A stretch of DNA of 57,698 bases from Neisseria sp. (GCF_030530745.1 NZ_JAUMUI010000015.1:1-57698), one strand, 5' to 3'; counted from the first letter of the stretch, positions 9,648 through 20,807 are shown. The notes: a model not told the origin generated them from the letters alone. Numbers and translations: made by a program.

Positions 9648-9861
9648 GGTTCAGCTCCTTCAGTTCGCCCGCATCCAGCACTTGCAGTTTTTGTTCCACT
9701 TCGGCCAGTTTGGCTTGGCAGTATTTCACCAGTTCGTTGCCTTCCTGATAGGCGGCTAATGCATCTTCCAGCGGCATTTCGCTGCTCTGCATGGCTTGGG
9801 TGAGCGTTTCGAGGCGTTTCAAGGCTTCTTCAAAAGATTTCGGGGCGGCAGGTTTTTTCAT
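9631..9861 (-). CDS. xseB: Exodeoxyribonuclease VII small subunit
   Basis: This is the small subunit of the single-strand-specific exonuclease VII. Several copies wrap around one XseA. The 76 residues begin [20 protein letters not shown] and show the family pattern F-E-E-A-L-x-R-L-E-x-L followed by [19 protein letters not shown]. The frame is open 66 codons further upstream, but the ATG at 9861 has an AGGA ribosome site in front and gives the normal size. It overlaps ispA by 17 bases. xseA is not in the window. Confidence 0.93.
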   Translation of the reverse strand: MKKPAAPKSFEEALKRLETLTQAMQSSEMPLEDALAAYQEGNELVKYCQAKLAEVEQKLQVLDAGELKELNLEQSE

Positions 9862-10350
9862 CAAAAATTCCTTTTCGGTTGAAACCACGCCGTTTGTGGC
9901 GGCAGAATTTAACTTTATCCGGCAGGGAAGTAGCCCTGCCAAATCAGGGAGGCGCTTTACTTTATGTGCCGCCCTGTGTATTGAAACATATTGGTAAATG
10001 GTTTGCGTAAAAGGAAGCATTGTATAGCCGAAAGGGGCGGAAAGCCATCGGAAAACCAAGAACCGAAGCCGTTTGAAAATATTTTCAGACGGCCTTCAAT
10101 ATCTGCCGCTGTTTCCGCCATGGTTCCACATTATTCACATCGCACCGAGTCATCTTTCAAAACAACCCATACATTAAATAATGCAAATTACCGGCGGCAA
10201 GCCTGTGGCATATACCGCACAGCAACAAACCGACAGCCTCGTTTTTCAAACAAAAAAATGATAAAATTATGAAATATTATTTTAATTTTACTAAAAATAG
10301 AAAACTTAAAATGTTTTTAACTCAATAATCCAAAATCCTTTGGGGAAACC
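9862..10350. other. xseB-pilC divergent intergenic region
   Basis: This 489-base stretch separates xseB (minus) from pilC (plus). It holds an imperfect uptake-sequence hairpin at 10065-10097, then a strongly AT-rich stretch (about 10230-10330) that probably carries the pilC promoter. Several TATAAT-like strings occur there and I cannot choose one. No gene is visible. Confidence 0.5.
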
Positions 10351-13300
10351 ATGAAAATTCCGTTCCGTTCCGTTCCGCTTCTGCGGCTGAAGGTTTCTGC
10401 CCGTTTGACCGCCGCCGCGCTTTCATTTTATGCCCTTAATGCGGGGGCTACCGTTTTCGATCAGAATCCGATGCTGGGCATCGGCAGTTCCTACCCGCCC
10501 AATGTGCTGCTGGCGCTTTCGGTGGAATTTCCGACTGCGGGAGCGGCATATCAGGAACAAGGCACCAGCAACACCAACCCGGAAAAATATTTGCAGCTTA
10601 CAGAAGAAAAATTTAAACAAAACACCTATCTGGGTTATTTTGATCCCGACAAATGCTATAGCTACAACGATAACGGCGGCTACTTTGAGCCTGCCGGTAA
10701 GGCACCTGCCGACCGCTTCTGCGGCTCCAGCGGCAAATTCAGCGGCAACGCCTTAAACTGGATGGCCATGACCACCATCGACATTTTCCGCCAAACCATG
10801 ACCGGCGGTAACCGCGCCAAGGGGCCCGGCACCTCTGAGGAAGATTATAAAAGCGGGGATGCCGAAGGTAAGACCATCCTCCGCCGTGCTTATGTCAATC
10901 TGAACCAAAATGCGGCATACGGCCTTTATGTCAAAGCAGTAGACCGGAGCCTTGCAACCAAAATCCTGCCTGCTTCCGTTGTTTCTCAAATACCCTCAAA
11001 CGCAAGGTTGCTGGTGCGCAACGAAGGTTTTCAGATGGCCTTCGGCTATATTGAACCTGCTACCGAAAAGCAACACAACTATCATTATCCGAACGACAAC
11101 CCTAAAAAAGCGGGCACGGCCTACCGCCACTACAACCGTTTCCTGCCCGCACCGCAAGAAAGCAACGCCGTCAAGGCCTACAACGTGCAGGTGGAAGTCT
11201 GCCGCCCCGCCATGCCCGAAGGCAACTGCCGCGCCTACAGCGCCACCAATCTGAAGCCTGAAGGCCTGATGCAGGAATACCTGCAAAAAATGCGCTTCAG
11301 CGTATTCGGCTACCTGAACACCGACAACTATGATACCGGCAAAAGTATGAACGGCGGGGTAATGCGCGCCCGTATGAAGTCGCTCAAAGGCGAAACCACT
11401 TCCGAAGGCACCGTGCTGGGGGCTGAAATCAACGAATCGACCGGGCAGTTTTATACCAATCCCGACCAAGCAGATGCCTCTGCCAGCGGGGTTGCCAACA
11501 GTGGCGTAATCAATTATCTGAACAAATTCGGAGACAGCGGAATGTACCGCAGATCCGATCCAGCCGCCGAGCTTTATTATGCGGGTTTGCGCTATTTCAG
11601 AAACAAAGGCAATCTGCCTGATTACACACAATGGGTAAAAACCGGAGATGACGCGGCTAAAACCGCCAAAGACAATTTCCCGGTAATTGAAACCTGGAAC
11701 GACCCCCTGCTCGCCAAAGGCGAAACCTTAAACAGCAAAGAAACGGTTTGCCGCCCCAATTTCCTGCTCTATATCGGCGACACCAACACCCACCACGATA
11801 ACGACCTGCCCAATGCCTACAAGCCGAGCGGCGAAGGCCTCCCGGCACCGGTCATTCCCACTGATGATAATGAAGTTGAAACACAAACCTACCTGCAAAA
11901 AGCAGCCGGCGCCGAAAGTACCTTCATCCTCAACGCCGGAAAACAGTTCGGTGCAGGCGGCGGATATTCCTACGGCAGCATCGTCGGCCTGGCCTATTGG
12001 GCGCGCACCAACGATATCCGCAAAGATATGCCGGGCAACCAAACCATCCGCACCATTATGGTAGACGTGTTGGAAAGTGCCCGATACAGAGCCGGAAAAG
12101 GCTACAACGATAATATTTTCTATTGGGCGGCCAAATACGGCGGCTTTACCGACAGGGAAAACGAAGAAAAAGGCCTGCTGCCCGTGTTGAAGCCCAATTC
12201 AAACCCGGAATCACGCGCGCAGTGGACCACCGATGCCGCAGGCAGTACCAGCATACCCGAATTTGAAGAAGGCGTGCCGGGCACCTACGGCGCAGCGGCA
12301 AATCCGGAGGATCTGGTTAAAGTGTTGAAAAAATCATTTGCCAATATCGGCGCAAAATCCGACACCCCCACCCAAACCGCATTGGGGTTAGATTTGAATA
12401 CGGCAGGCGTGATGGATGTGTCGGCCGGTACCCTGATTATGCAGTCGAGCTACAAACAAAACGACCACGGCTGGCAGGGCGATGTGATTGCCTACCGATC
12501 TTCGGATGTGTTCGGCAGCTCTGCCGCCAATCCTCCCGAAGCCGCATGGAAACTAAGCAATATTCTGGCAGGCTACCGTTCAAACCCCCAAAACCGGAAC
12601 GTTTGGGCACGTTCTTCAGACGGCATACACCGTTTTTCGCGCACAAACGCAGAAAAATTCAAAAACAGCCTGGCATTGGAAAACAAAGGCCGTGCTACCG
12701 ACGATCCGGGTAACCTTATCGACTATATTTTGGGATCGAAAACTTATGAGGAAGGCAGCACCCTGTTCAGAAAACGCCCCGACAACGGGCTTTTAGGCAC
12801 GGTGGTCAATTCTTCGGTAACCGTAATCAAAGCCCCGCAGGCCGAAAACCTGAAAGAATGCAGATATGAAAATTTTGAAACGGTTAAAAACCGCAAAACA
12901 CTTTATGCTTTTGCAGCAAACGACGGTATGCTGCACATCGCGGACCACAGCGGCAACGAACAGTTTGCCTATCTGCCTGCCGACGCCCTGCCGAAACTGA
13001 AACAGTTTGCCGACAGTGAAACCGGGTGGAAACACACCTTTATCAACGACGGCACGCCGGCAGCGGCAGAAGTATGCTTTGCTTCGTCAAAAACCGCCAA
13101 ATCGGTTCTTGTCGGCACCACAGGGCGGGGCGGCAACAGCGTGTATGCCCTCGACACCACCGATATGGGCGGCAGCACCACTGCGGATTCTAAAAACGTT
13201 ATGTGGGAATTCAATAATTCAGACGATGAAGACTTAGGCCTGACCATACACAAACCGGTTATCGCCAATATGGCGTCAGGCGGGCAGTCCCTGCCGGTTG

Positions 13301-14259
13301 CCGTAGTCAGCGGCGGCTACAATGCAAAAACAGGAAACGGCTACCTCTATATCCTGAAACTGGAAAAAAGCGGCACATGGCAGCAAGGATCTAATTATTG
13401 GAAAATCAAATTGGGCAACACCGGCGTGGGTATACCGAAAACAGTGGATACCGACGGCGACGGCAACATCGACCGTATTTACGCGGGCGACGAATCGGGC
13501 GCATTGTGGCGGGCAGATTACAGCAGCGGCACATGGCAGGCCAAAAAGATCTTCCAAGGCAGCAGGCCGGTTACCGGCGCACCCGACGTACTTAAAAACA
13601 ACGGCAGCTACACCGTTATATTCAGCACCGGTAAATATTTCGACGGCAGCGACGCATCACCTTCTCAAAAAAACTACGCCTACGGCCTGTTCGACAAAGA
13701 CGGTTCGCAAATCAGTGAAAACCGGCTTCTGAATCAGCAGGCCGGCAAAAATCCCGTTGCAACCCAAGGAAGCAGGGTTTACTACAGCACCACCCGGAAC
13801 GGATTGAACGATTCGCACATGGGCTGGCGCTTCGAAATGCCCGAAGGTTTCATCAGCGTTTCCGATGCCTTGGTGCGCCGCAGGAAAACCGCCCAGTTTT
13901 CGGCCTTTAAAATTGCAGGAGGCGGCATCGTGGATCAAAACGCCACAGGCAACGTTTGCCAAGCAGAATCGGGAGAATCGGCGACCATTGAAATCGACGT
14001 ACGCACAGGTGCCATGTATAAAGACATAATTTTCGACACCAACAACGATAAAAAGTTTACCCGATCCGACGATATGCCCGCAGGCATGGCGGTGGAACAG
14101 GGAAAAATTGCCCTGTTTCCGTCAACCGCCACAGTAATGATCGACGGCAGGCAGTATGATGTGGTGTTCAAAATGGGCGATGACGGAAAATTCATTATCG
14201 AATACCTGAACCGTTTCCCCCGCACCGTCCGGCGCATCAGCTGGCGTGAAATTTTCTAA
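10351..14259 (+). CDS. pilC: Type IV pilus tip/biogenesis adhesin PilC (PilY1 family)
   Basis: Neisserial PilC/PilY1 proteins promote pilus assembly by counteracting PilT retraction, and they act as pilus-tip or surface adhesins. The 1302 residues start with a signal peptide (MKIPFRSVPLLRLKV to NAGA, mature start near TVFDQNP). The variable N-terminal half begins with the family pattern FDQNPMLGIGSSYPPNVLLAL. The C-terminal half is a beta-propeller with the calcium site DTDGDGNID at about 1033-1041. The protein ends RRISWREIF, as in meningococcal PilC. A TTCCG unit is repeated four times within the first nine codons, inside the signal-peptide region. In N. meningitidis a G tract in the same place makes pilC phase-variable. 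The current frame is open. A TGGGG stretch lies just before the ATG. Confidence 0.95.
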   Translation: MKIPFRSVPLLRLKVSARLTAAALSFYALNAGATVFDQNPMLGIGSSYPPNVLLALSVEFPTAGAAYQEQGTSNTNPEKYLQLTEEKFKQNTYLGYFDPDKCYSYNDNGGYFEPAGKAPADRFCGSSGKFSGNALNWMAMTTIDIFRQTMTGGNRAKGPGTSEEDYKSGDAEGKTILRRAYVNLNQNAAYGLYVKAVDRSLATKILPASVVSQIPSNARLLVRNEGFQMAFGYIEPATEKQHNYHYPNDNPKKAGTAYRHYNRFLPAPQESNAVKAYNVQVEVCRPAMPEGNCRAYSATNLKPEGLMQEYLQKMRFSVFGYLNTDNYDTGKSMNGGVMRARMKSLKGETTSEGTVLGAEINESTGQFYTNPDQADASASGVANSGVINYLNKFGDSGMYRRSDPAAELYYAGLRYFRNKGNLPDYTQWVKTGDDAAKTAKDNFPVIETWNDPLLAKGETLNSKETVCRPNFLLYIGDTNTHHDNDLPNAYKPSGEGLPAPVIPTDDNEVETQTYLQKAAGAESTFILNAGKQFGAGGGYSYGSIVGLAYWARTNDIRKDMPGNQTIRTIMVDVLESARYRAGKGYNDNIFYWAAKYGGFTDRENEEKGLLPVLKPNSNPESRAQWTTDAAGSTSIPEFEEGVPGTYGAAANPEDLVKVLKKSFANIGAKSDTPTQTALGLDLNTAGVMDVSAGTLIMQSSYKQNDHGWQGDVIAYRSSDVFGSSAANPPEAAWKLSNILAGYRSNPQNRNVWARSSDGIHRFSRTNAEKFKNSLALENKGRATDDPGNLIDYILGSKTYEEGSTLFRKRPDNGLLGTVVNSSVTVIKAPQAENLKECRYENFETVKNRKTLYAFAANDGMLHIADHSGNEQFAYLPADALPKLKQFADSETGWKHTFINDGTPAAAEVCFASSKTAKSVLVGTTGRGGNSVYALDTTDMGGSTTADSKNVMWEFNNSDDEDLGLTIHKPVIANMASGGQSLPVAVVSGGYNAKTGNGYLYILKLEKSGTWQQGSNYWKIKLGNTGVGIPKTVDTDGDGNIDRIYAGDESGALWRADYSSGTWQAKKIFQGSRPVTGAPDVLKNNGSYTVIFSTGKYFDGSDASPSQKNYAYGLFDKDGSQISENRLLNQQAGKNPVATQGSRVYYSTTRNGLNDSHMGWRFEMPEGFISVSDALVRRRKTAQFSAFKIAGGGIVDQNATGNVCQAESGESATIEIDVRTGAMYKDIIFDTNNDKKFTRSDDMPAGMAVEQGKIALFPSTATVMIDGRQYDVVFKMGDDGKFIIEYLNRFPRTVRRISWREIF
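10358..10377 (+). repeat. (TTCCG)4 tract in pilC signal-peptide codons
   Basis: Four uninterrupted copies of the five-base unit TTCCG start at the third codon of pilC. Gain or loss of one unit shifts the frame. Four copies is short for a contingency locus, so the mutation rate may be low. Confidence 0.7.
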
Positions 14260-14276
14260 AACCCGAAAATCGGCAA

Positions 14277-14315
14277 AGGCCGTCTGAAAACATTTTCAGA
14301 CGGCCTGTTTTTTTA
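14277..14315 (+). terminator. inverted uptake-sequence pair with T tract after pilC
   Basis: AGGCCGTCTGAAAA and its complement form a stem-loop 17 bases past pilC, followed by a run of T. It is a typical terminator for pilC and also separates it from the convergent gnd. Confidence 0.8.
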
Positions 14316-14357
14316 AACAGCATATTGTTTAAACAAAGTTTATTTAATCCGGCCCGT

Positions 14358-15806
<1,449 letters not shown>

Positions 15807-16227
15807 CGGGAATCCTTCTGTTTGTGAATTGCAGCCGCCTACTTTAACCGATTAAGTGCGGTTAAACAATGTTTGAAGCAGAGTCTGTTTGTTGGGGGAA
15901 AGGGGTTGGAAAAGTATAAAATTTTAATATTTAAATAATAAAAAGACTTTGATTTTGAAGCTGGTGTTTTGTTGTGGATAATCTGTTTTTAACATTAAAT
16001 TTCAATGTATTGAATCAGGTAAAACCTTTTGGAAAACCTGCCTCGGGCGATGGGGAAAATTGTGGATAGTTTTCCCTGTCAAGCATTATCTGTGGAAAAC
16101 CGGCAGGTTGTGCACAGCTTTCAGACGGCCTTTTCCAATATGCAGGTTCTGTATCCAACCCGCATGCCGTCTGAAAATCAGGTATAGTGCGGTTGTTCTA
16201 AAAATTTTCAGTCTGAAGGAGGAGCTT
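15807..16227. other. gnd-ggt divergent intergenic region
   Basis: This 421-base region between gnd (minus) and ggt (plus) has an AT-rich centre, an AG-type uptake sequence near 16117-16130 and an AT-type uptake sequence at 16164-16175. TATAGT at 16183-16188 is a possible -10 box for ggt, but no convincing -35 was seen. AAGGAGGAG ends five bases before the ggt start as a strong ribosome site. No gene is evident. Confidence 0.5.
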
Positions 16228-17973
16228 ATGCCGTTAAAGATTGTTCTGATCGGCCTATTGGCCGCGTTTTCCCCAGCCGCCTACGCCTATCAGCCTGCAC
16301 CCGCCGCAGAAAACCGTGCGCCCGAACAGGGCACGGGTAAAACGGCGCAGCAGCTGGTTGAAGCCAAAGAGTTTATGGCGGCATCGGCCAACCCGCTGGC
16401 CACCGAAGCGGGTTACGAAGTGCTCAAGCGCGGCGGCAGCGCCATCGATGCCATGATCGCCATGCAAACCACGCTGAGTTTAACCGAGCCGCAGTCTTCA
16501 GGTTTGGGCGGCGGCGCATTTTTGGTGTATTGGGACAACCAGGCCAAAAAACTCACCACCTTCGATGCGCGTGAAACCGCACCGCAGGCTGCCACGCCGC
16601 AGCTTTTTTTAGATGAAAACGGCAAACCGCTCGAATTTATGCAGGCGGTGGTGGGCGGCCGTTCGGTGGGCGTGCCCGGCGTGCCCAAACTGTTGGAAGA
16701 CGTGCACAAACGCTACGGCAAACTGCCGTGGAAAACCCTGTTTGCCAAACCGATAAGTTTGGCCGAACAGGGTTTTGCCGTGTCGCCGCGTATGGCGAAA
16801 TCCATCGATCAAAACCGGCAACATCTGCAACGCTATCCCGAAACCGCCGCTTATTTTCTGCCCGGCGGCAAACCGCTCCCGGCCGGAGCGGTGTTGAAAA
16901 ACCCTGAATTTGCCGCTTCGGTGAAACTTTTGGCGGCCGAAGGCAGCGCGCCATTCTACCGCGGCAAGCCTGCCGAAAACATCATCAAAGCCGTGAACGG
17001 CTCGAAAGACAACCCCGGCAAAATCACCGCGGCCGATTTGAGGAACTACCGCATTATCGAGCGCGAGCCGGTTTGCGCGCCCTACCGCGAATTTGAAATC
17101 TGCGGCATGGACGCACCCAGCTCGGGCGGTATCGCGCTGGCGCAGATTTTCGGCGTGATGCGGCATTTCGACATGAAAGCCATGGGCGCAGGCAATATCC
17201 AAAGCTGGCGCGTGCTGGGCGACGCATCGCGCCTGGCGTTTGCCGATCGCGATTATTATGTGGCCGATCCCGCCTTTGCCGACGTGCCGGTGCGCGCCAT
17301 GCTGCACCCCGAATACCTGAAACTGCGTGCCGGTTTGATTGCAGACAGCTACGGCGCGCTGCCGCAGGTAAGCCCCGGCGGTTTCGCCCGCACGCAGGGC
17401 AAAGGGCAGGGCATGGAGCTGCCTTCCACCAGTCATATCGTAGTGGTGGATAAAAGCGGCAACGTGGTTTCGATGACCACTTCAATCGAAAACGCTTTCG
17501 GTTCCACCCTGATGGCCAACGGCTACCTGCTCAACAACGAGTTAACCGATTTTGCGTTCAACCCCGTTGATGCAGAAGGCAAAACCGTGGCCAACAGCGT
17601 GGCCGGCGGCAAACGCCCGCGCTCTTCGATGGCGCCTACCATCGTGATGAAAAACGGCGATCCCTATATGGCCGTAGGCTCGCCCGGCGGCAGCCGCATC
17701 ATCGGTTATGTGGCCAAAACCCTAACCGCCCACATCGACTGGGGCATGGATATCCAAGCCGCCATCGACCTGCCCAATATACTTAACCGCGGCAGTGTCT
17801 ATGAATTGGAGGAAAACAGCGCCGCCGCCGCCAAAGCCCCAGATTTGGAAAAACTGGGCTACAAAGTGCAGGTGCGCGATTTGAACTCGGGCGTGCAAGG
17901 CATCGTAATCGGTAAAAACGGCCTGCAAGGCGGTGCCGACCCGCGCAGGGAAGGCCGGGTGATGGGCGATTGA
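16228..17973 (+). CDS. ggt: Gamma-glutamyltransferase (periplasmic, autoprocessing)
   Basis: It hydrolyses glutathione and other gamma-glutamyl compounds, or transfers the glutamyl group. In Neisseria it serves amino-acid supply. The frame is open upstream, but the ATG at 16228 follows a strong AGGAGG site and starts a clean signal peptide (MPLKIVLIGLLAAFSPAAYA), giving 581 residues. The proenzyme cleaves itself before the catalytic Thr at about residue 401, in ST-SHIVVVD, to give large and small subunits. Other conserved parts are the glycine-rich PQSSGLGGGAFLVYW, DARETAP and PRSSMAPTI. The gene runs towards the truncated tps tail, with only six bases between the two stop codons. Confidence 0.95.
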   Translation: MPLKIVLIGLLAAFSPAAYAYQPAPAAENRAPEQGTGKTAQQLVEAKEFMAASANPLATEAGYEVLKRGGSAIDAMIAMQTTLSLTEPQSSGLGGGAFLVYWDNQAKKLTTFDARETAPQAATPQLFLDENGKPLEFMQAVVGGRSVGVPGVPKLLEDVHKRYGKLPWKTLFAKPISLAEQGFAVSPRMAKSIDQNRQHLQRYPETAAYFLPGGKPLPAGAVLKNPEFAASVKLLAAEGSAPFYRGKPAENIIKAVNGSKDNPGKITAADLRNYRIIEREPVCAPYREFEICGMDAPSSGGIALAQIFGVMRHFDMKAMGAGNIQSWRVLGDASRLAFADRDYYVADPAFADVPVRAMLHPEYLKLRAGLIADSYGALPQVSPGGFARTQGKGQGMELPSTSHIVVVDKSGNVVSMTTSIENAFGSTLMANGYLLNNELTDFAFNPVDAEGKTVANSVAGGKRPRSSMAPTIVMKNGDPYMAVGSPGGSRIIGYVAKTLTAHIDWGMDIQAAIDLPNILNRGSVYELEENSAAAAKAPDLEKLGYKVQVRDLNSGVQGIVIGKNGLQGGADPRREGRVMGD

Positions 17974-17979
17974 TTTTGA

Positions 17980-18687
17980 TTATATGCCGGTAACCAGTGC
18001 GGTGCCGGCGTTTAAGGCGCGGGTTCTGCCGCCGCCTATGCCCCAGTTTCGGGCTTCGGTGTCGGCATTGCGGTAGGTTTCGGATTCGCTGATTAATACG
18101 CTTTGGCGTCCGCTGCCGCTCAGTTTGGCATAGGCTTCGTAGCTGCCGTCGTTTCTTGCTTTCAGACGGCCTTCAAACTCCGCTTCGGCATGGGCCCTGG
18201 CTGCGGCGGCGGCTTTTTGGCGCCCCTGTGCATAGGTTTTGGCGGCGGCGCCGCCGGAACCGGGAACGCGCACGTCTGCGCCTTCAACCTGTGCCCGGGC
18301 GGCGGCGGCCACCGAGGTGTCCCCGCGGTAGCCGCCTTCGGTTCTGACCACGTTGAGGCGGAAATCCGGATCTTTAACCAGCTCGGCATCGGCCGGCGCC
18401 GGGCGTCTGTCGTAACGGCTGCGCTTTTTGCCGTCGCTGTAATGGACGATGTGCCACCTCCTGTCGGCGCCGGTTTTGACGGTAACCGATTTGGCCGTGT
18501 CGTCGCCGAGGTTCCGTATTCCGCTGACGGGGGTGTAAAGCGTGCCCGCCGCCAGAATGTGGCCCTTGTCGTTGACAGCGTCTGCGGCGGCAACGGTCAG
18601 GTTTGCGCCCGATACGATGCGGTCAAAGCCTATATTGCAGTTTTCGCCCTGATAACGACCGTGGTTATGTGTAACAATAACAGGCAT
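17980..18687 (-). pseudogene. Truncated TpsA-type (FhaB-like) tail, end of the cassette array
   Basis: The 235 codons read as the part of a two-partner secreted haemagglutinin/CdiA protein that lies before the toxin. The last residues, GGGRTRALNAGTALVTGI, match GGSKTRALNAGTTLITGI in the complete tpsA (33406-41829), where the protein continues for some 280 more residues. Here the frame stops at that point. It has no signal peptide, no TPS domain, no VENN motif and no toxin. The frame begins 12 bases after the immunity gene of the preceding module, and its ATG is probably accidental. It is best read as the decayed distal end of the tpsC-like array, cut off next to ggt. It could still serve as donor DNA for recombination. 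Confidence 0.7.
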
Positions 18688-18699
18688 TTGGGATATAAG

Positions 18700-19134
18700 C
18701 TACGACTTATTCTTACTACAAGATTTCTCAGGATATTTCCACTGGATAGTTATGCGGTTACGGTTTGATAATTCATCAAAACTAATCAATATAACTTCTC
18801 CATCTCTACATATTCCATTAAATCCAATAGAAATACTCTCTTTTTCTAAAATTTTATTTATTTTATTATAATCCTCTCTCGTTCCTTCAATATAAAAGTT
18901 ACGAATACTTAGAGGGCCTTGTTGGGCAGAACTAACTTTAGAAATCTGATAAGGCCTAATAATAATAGGAATTTCCTCCATAATTCTACTGTTTCTTTCT
19001 GAATAATCTTTTTTGTATCCAAATTTTTCTTTTTTTGCTTCAAACATATTTACCAAAAAAATCATTAAAGAAACTAAAATTGAAAAAATTAAAAACTGAT
19101 GTTTTAAGCTTAAACAAATGTTAGAAAATTTCAT
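18700..19134 (-). CDS. Candidate immunity protein of module F
   Basis: The 144-residue AT-rich gene lies 44 bases after the toxin frame ending at 19179, the usual position of a CdiI/TpsI immunity gene. The ATG at 19134 has a GGAG site six bases upstream. The protein starts with a hydrophobic segment (about residues 12-28, FLIFSILVSLMIFLVNMF) followed by lysine-rich residues, so it is probably a signal anchor with a soluble domain of about 110 residues on the periplasmic side. No known family was recognised. Position, low GC content and lack of other neighbours support an immunity role; this is inference. Confidence 0.65.
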   Translation of the reverse strand: MKFSNICLSLKHQFLIFSILVSLMIFLVNMFEAKKEKFGYKKDYSERNSRIMEEIPIIIRPYQISKVSSAQQGPLSIRNFYIEGTREDYNKINKILEKESISIGFNGICRDGEVILISFDELSNRNRITIQWKYPEKSCSKNKS

Positions 19135-19178
19135 TAAAAACTCCAATTGAATATTTTTAAAAACTATTCTTGGATTTT

Positions 19179-20807
19179 TTATTCCCTAACAATTCTACCT
19201 ACCCTTATCATATTTTCTTTACCAACAGTAACAGAGTATGGCTTAGCAGTTGTAACACCAAGTTCAAAAGAAACTTTTCCACTAGATGTTTTATTCGCGC
19301 CAAAACAAGTGAAGTAACCACAACCTGATGCTGTTGTAGATTGCCCTTGAATAGTATCCGAAATTGTTTTCCATAACTGGGCTTTTTCAATAGATGATAA
19401 GTTATTAATATGGCCTATTGTTGCTGAGATACTTGGCACTCCTAAGAGTTTAGTATTTCCGTTACTTTTATTAATATTAGGTGAACTTGTTACTCCAATA
19501 AATATTTCCCCAGTAAGTCTATTCACAGCTAAATTAAATCCATAATTTAACTTGTTAGCAATAGGTAGATTAATACTTGTTGCCCAGTAATGAATAGTGG
19601 GATTGTCAGACCATGGAATATCATAATAATTGATGAAGGCAGGTAAAGGCTTAGCTGGATTATTAGTTCCATAAGAACCCAACTCTTTTTTTGTTACTTC
19701 TCGACTTAAATCTGCCTCCATAACATATTTACTACATAAGGTAATATCACCATTTTCCGCACATGCGGCCTTCAGTTTCTCATTTCTATATTTACTTGTT
19801 TCATATAGATATTTTTGCGCATTACGATAACATGCAGTTACATTCCCGCTTTGAGAACAAGATTTGATGGTATTTCGATATTTATCCCAATCTTGTTTAA
19901 GCAAATAATTATTCTCTACCGCATTCTGCGCTGCCCGACTGCCCTCAACCGCATCCGTTCCGTTACCCGATGCCGCACCAACCGCCGCACCACCCAGGCT
20001 GAGGACGGCGGAAACGGTTTCTTTCTGCCCGGCCGTCAGCTTACTGCCGTCTTTCTCTCCATACAGCCATTGCGACACATACGGCGCCGCCGCTTCCGCC
20101 CCGCCCGCGCTTATCGCGGCGCTCAGGGCGTTGCTGCCGCCCGCCGCTGCTGTGGCGGCGGCGATTACGCCGTGGGCTACCGCGCGGGCGGTTTCTTGGG
20201 CGGCGGTTAATTCGGCGGTTTCGGTTTTGCCGCCGAGCAGGTTTTCTTGTGCCAAACCTTTGAAATACTGCCCTATGGCATAGGCACCGGCGGGATTGAG
20301 TGCGGCGGCGGCAATGCCCGAACCGCTGTCGGCCGGGGCGGCCAGACCCGAAGCCAGGGCCGACAGGGCCACCCCGCCTTTCTGCCATTGGCCGGCTTTC
20401 CGGCGGTTTTCGTCCGCACTCCCAACCGCGCGGCGCCAGCCAGCCGTATCGCCGTTTTGCAGGCGGGCCGCGGCTTCCTCTTCCGCAATTTTGGCAAGTT
20501 TGCGGTAGCCTTCGGCTTTGCGGTTTATCTCCGTCCTAACCTGCTGCACGCTGCCGCCGAACTGCTGCGTTACCTCGCGCTGCCTATCCAGCTCTTTCCG
20601 AACCCTGTCTTTGTCAAACATGTTGTTCAGACGGCCTGTGTTGGCTTCGGCGGTTTCGGTGCGGGTGTCGGTGTAGGCGGCTTTGGCCTGTGTGCCGTCG
20701 GGGTCGTTGCCGATGGTGATGTTTCTTGTGCCGATGCCGCTTCGGGTGGTGCTGCTGCGGCTGCCGCCGTTGGCGGTACCGGCGCTGTAGAGGTTGACGC
20801 CGCCCAT
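19179..20807 (-). CDS. TpsC-like cassette F: pre-toxin region plus VENN and toxin end
   Basis: This is a 5'-truncated copy of the C-terminal part of a TpsA/CdiA protein, 542 residues, without signal peptide or TPS domain. The pre-toxin part (TRSGIGTRNITIGND, then Ala/Gly-rich helices) is almost identical to that of cassette E. The VENN motif (codons at 19908-19919) marks the switch point. The 240 residues after it are the variable toxin end, with paired cysteines (SCSQSGNVTAC, AACAENGDITLC) and later CGYFTCFGANKT. I do not recognise the toxin family. The cassette has no promoter or ribosome site of its own and is probably silent until recombined into tpsA. The frame is open a few codons further up, to just after the immunity gene of module E. 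Confidence 0.75.
   Translation of the reverse strand: MGGVNLYSAGTANGGSRSSTTRSGIGTRNITIGNDPDGTQAKAAYTDTRTETAEANTGRLNNMFDKDRVRKELDRQREVTQQFGGSVQQVRTEINRKAEGYRKLAKIAEEEAAARLQNGDTAGWRRAVGSADENRRKAGQWQKGGVALSALASGLAAPADSGSGIAAAALNPAGAYAIGQYFKGLAQENLLGGKTETAELTAAQETARAVAHGVIAAATAAAGGSNALSAAISAGGAEAAAPYVSQWLYGEKDGSKLTAGQKETVSAVLSLGGAAVGAASGNGTDAVEGSRAAQNAVENNYLLKQDWDKYRNTIKSCSQSGNVTACYRNAQKYLYETSKYRNEKLKAACAENGDITLCSKYVMEADLSREVTKKELGSYGTNNPAKPLPAFINYYDIPWSDNPTIHYWATSINLPIANKLNYGFNLAVNRLTGEIFIGVTSSPNINKSNGNTKLLGVPSISATIGHINNLSSIEKAQLWKTISDTIQGQSTTASGCGYFTCFGANKTSSGKVSFELGVTTAKPYSVTVGKENMIRVGRIVRE
19908..20770 (-). repeat. ~860-bp near-identical block, copy 1 (cassette F)
   Basis: From the VENN codons to the RSGIGTRN region this block matches 21716-22578 in cassette E at a constant offset of 1808 bases. 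Only a few scattered differences are visible, most of them near the VENN end. It is the homology that would allow exchange of toxin ends. Confidence 0.9.

Noticed and set aside
9862-10059. Longer xseB start
   Set aside because: It would add 66 residues without family similarity; the ATG at 9861 gives the usual size.
10358-10377. Short tandem repeat as a CRISPR or VNTR array
   Set aside because: There are only four 5-base units with no spacers; it is treated as a coding microsatellite instead.
16060-16227. Longer ggt start
   Set aside because: The ATG at 16228 has an AGGAGG site and gives a proper signal peptide; the upstream part does not look like coding sequence.
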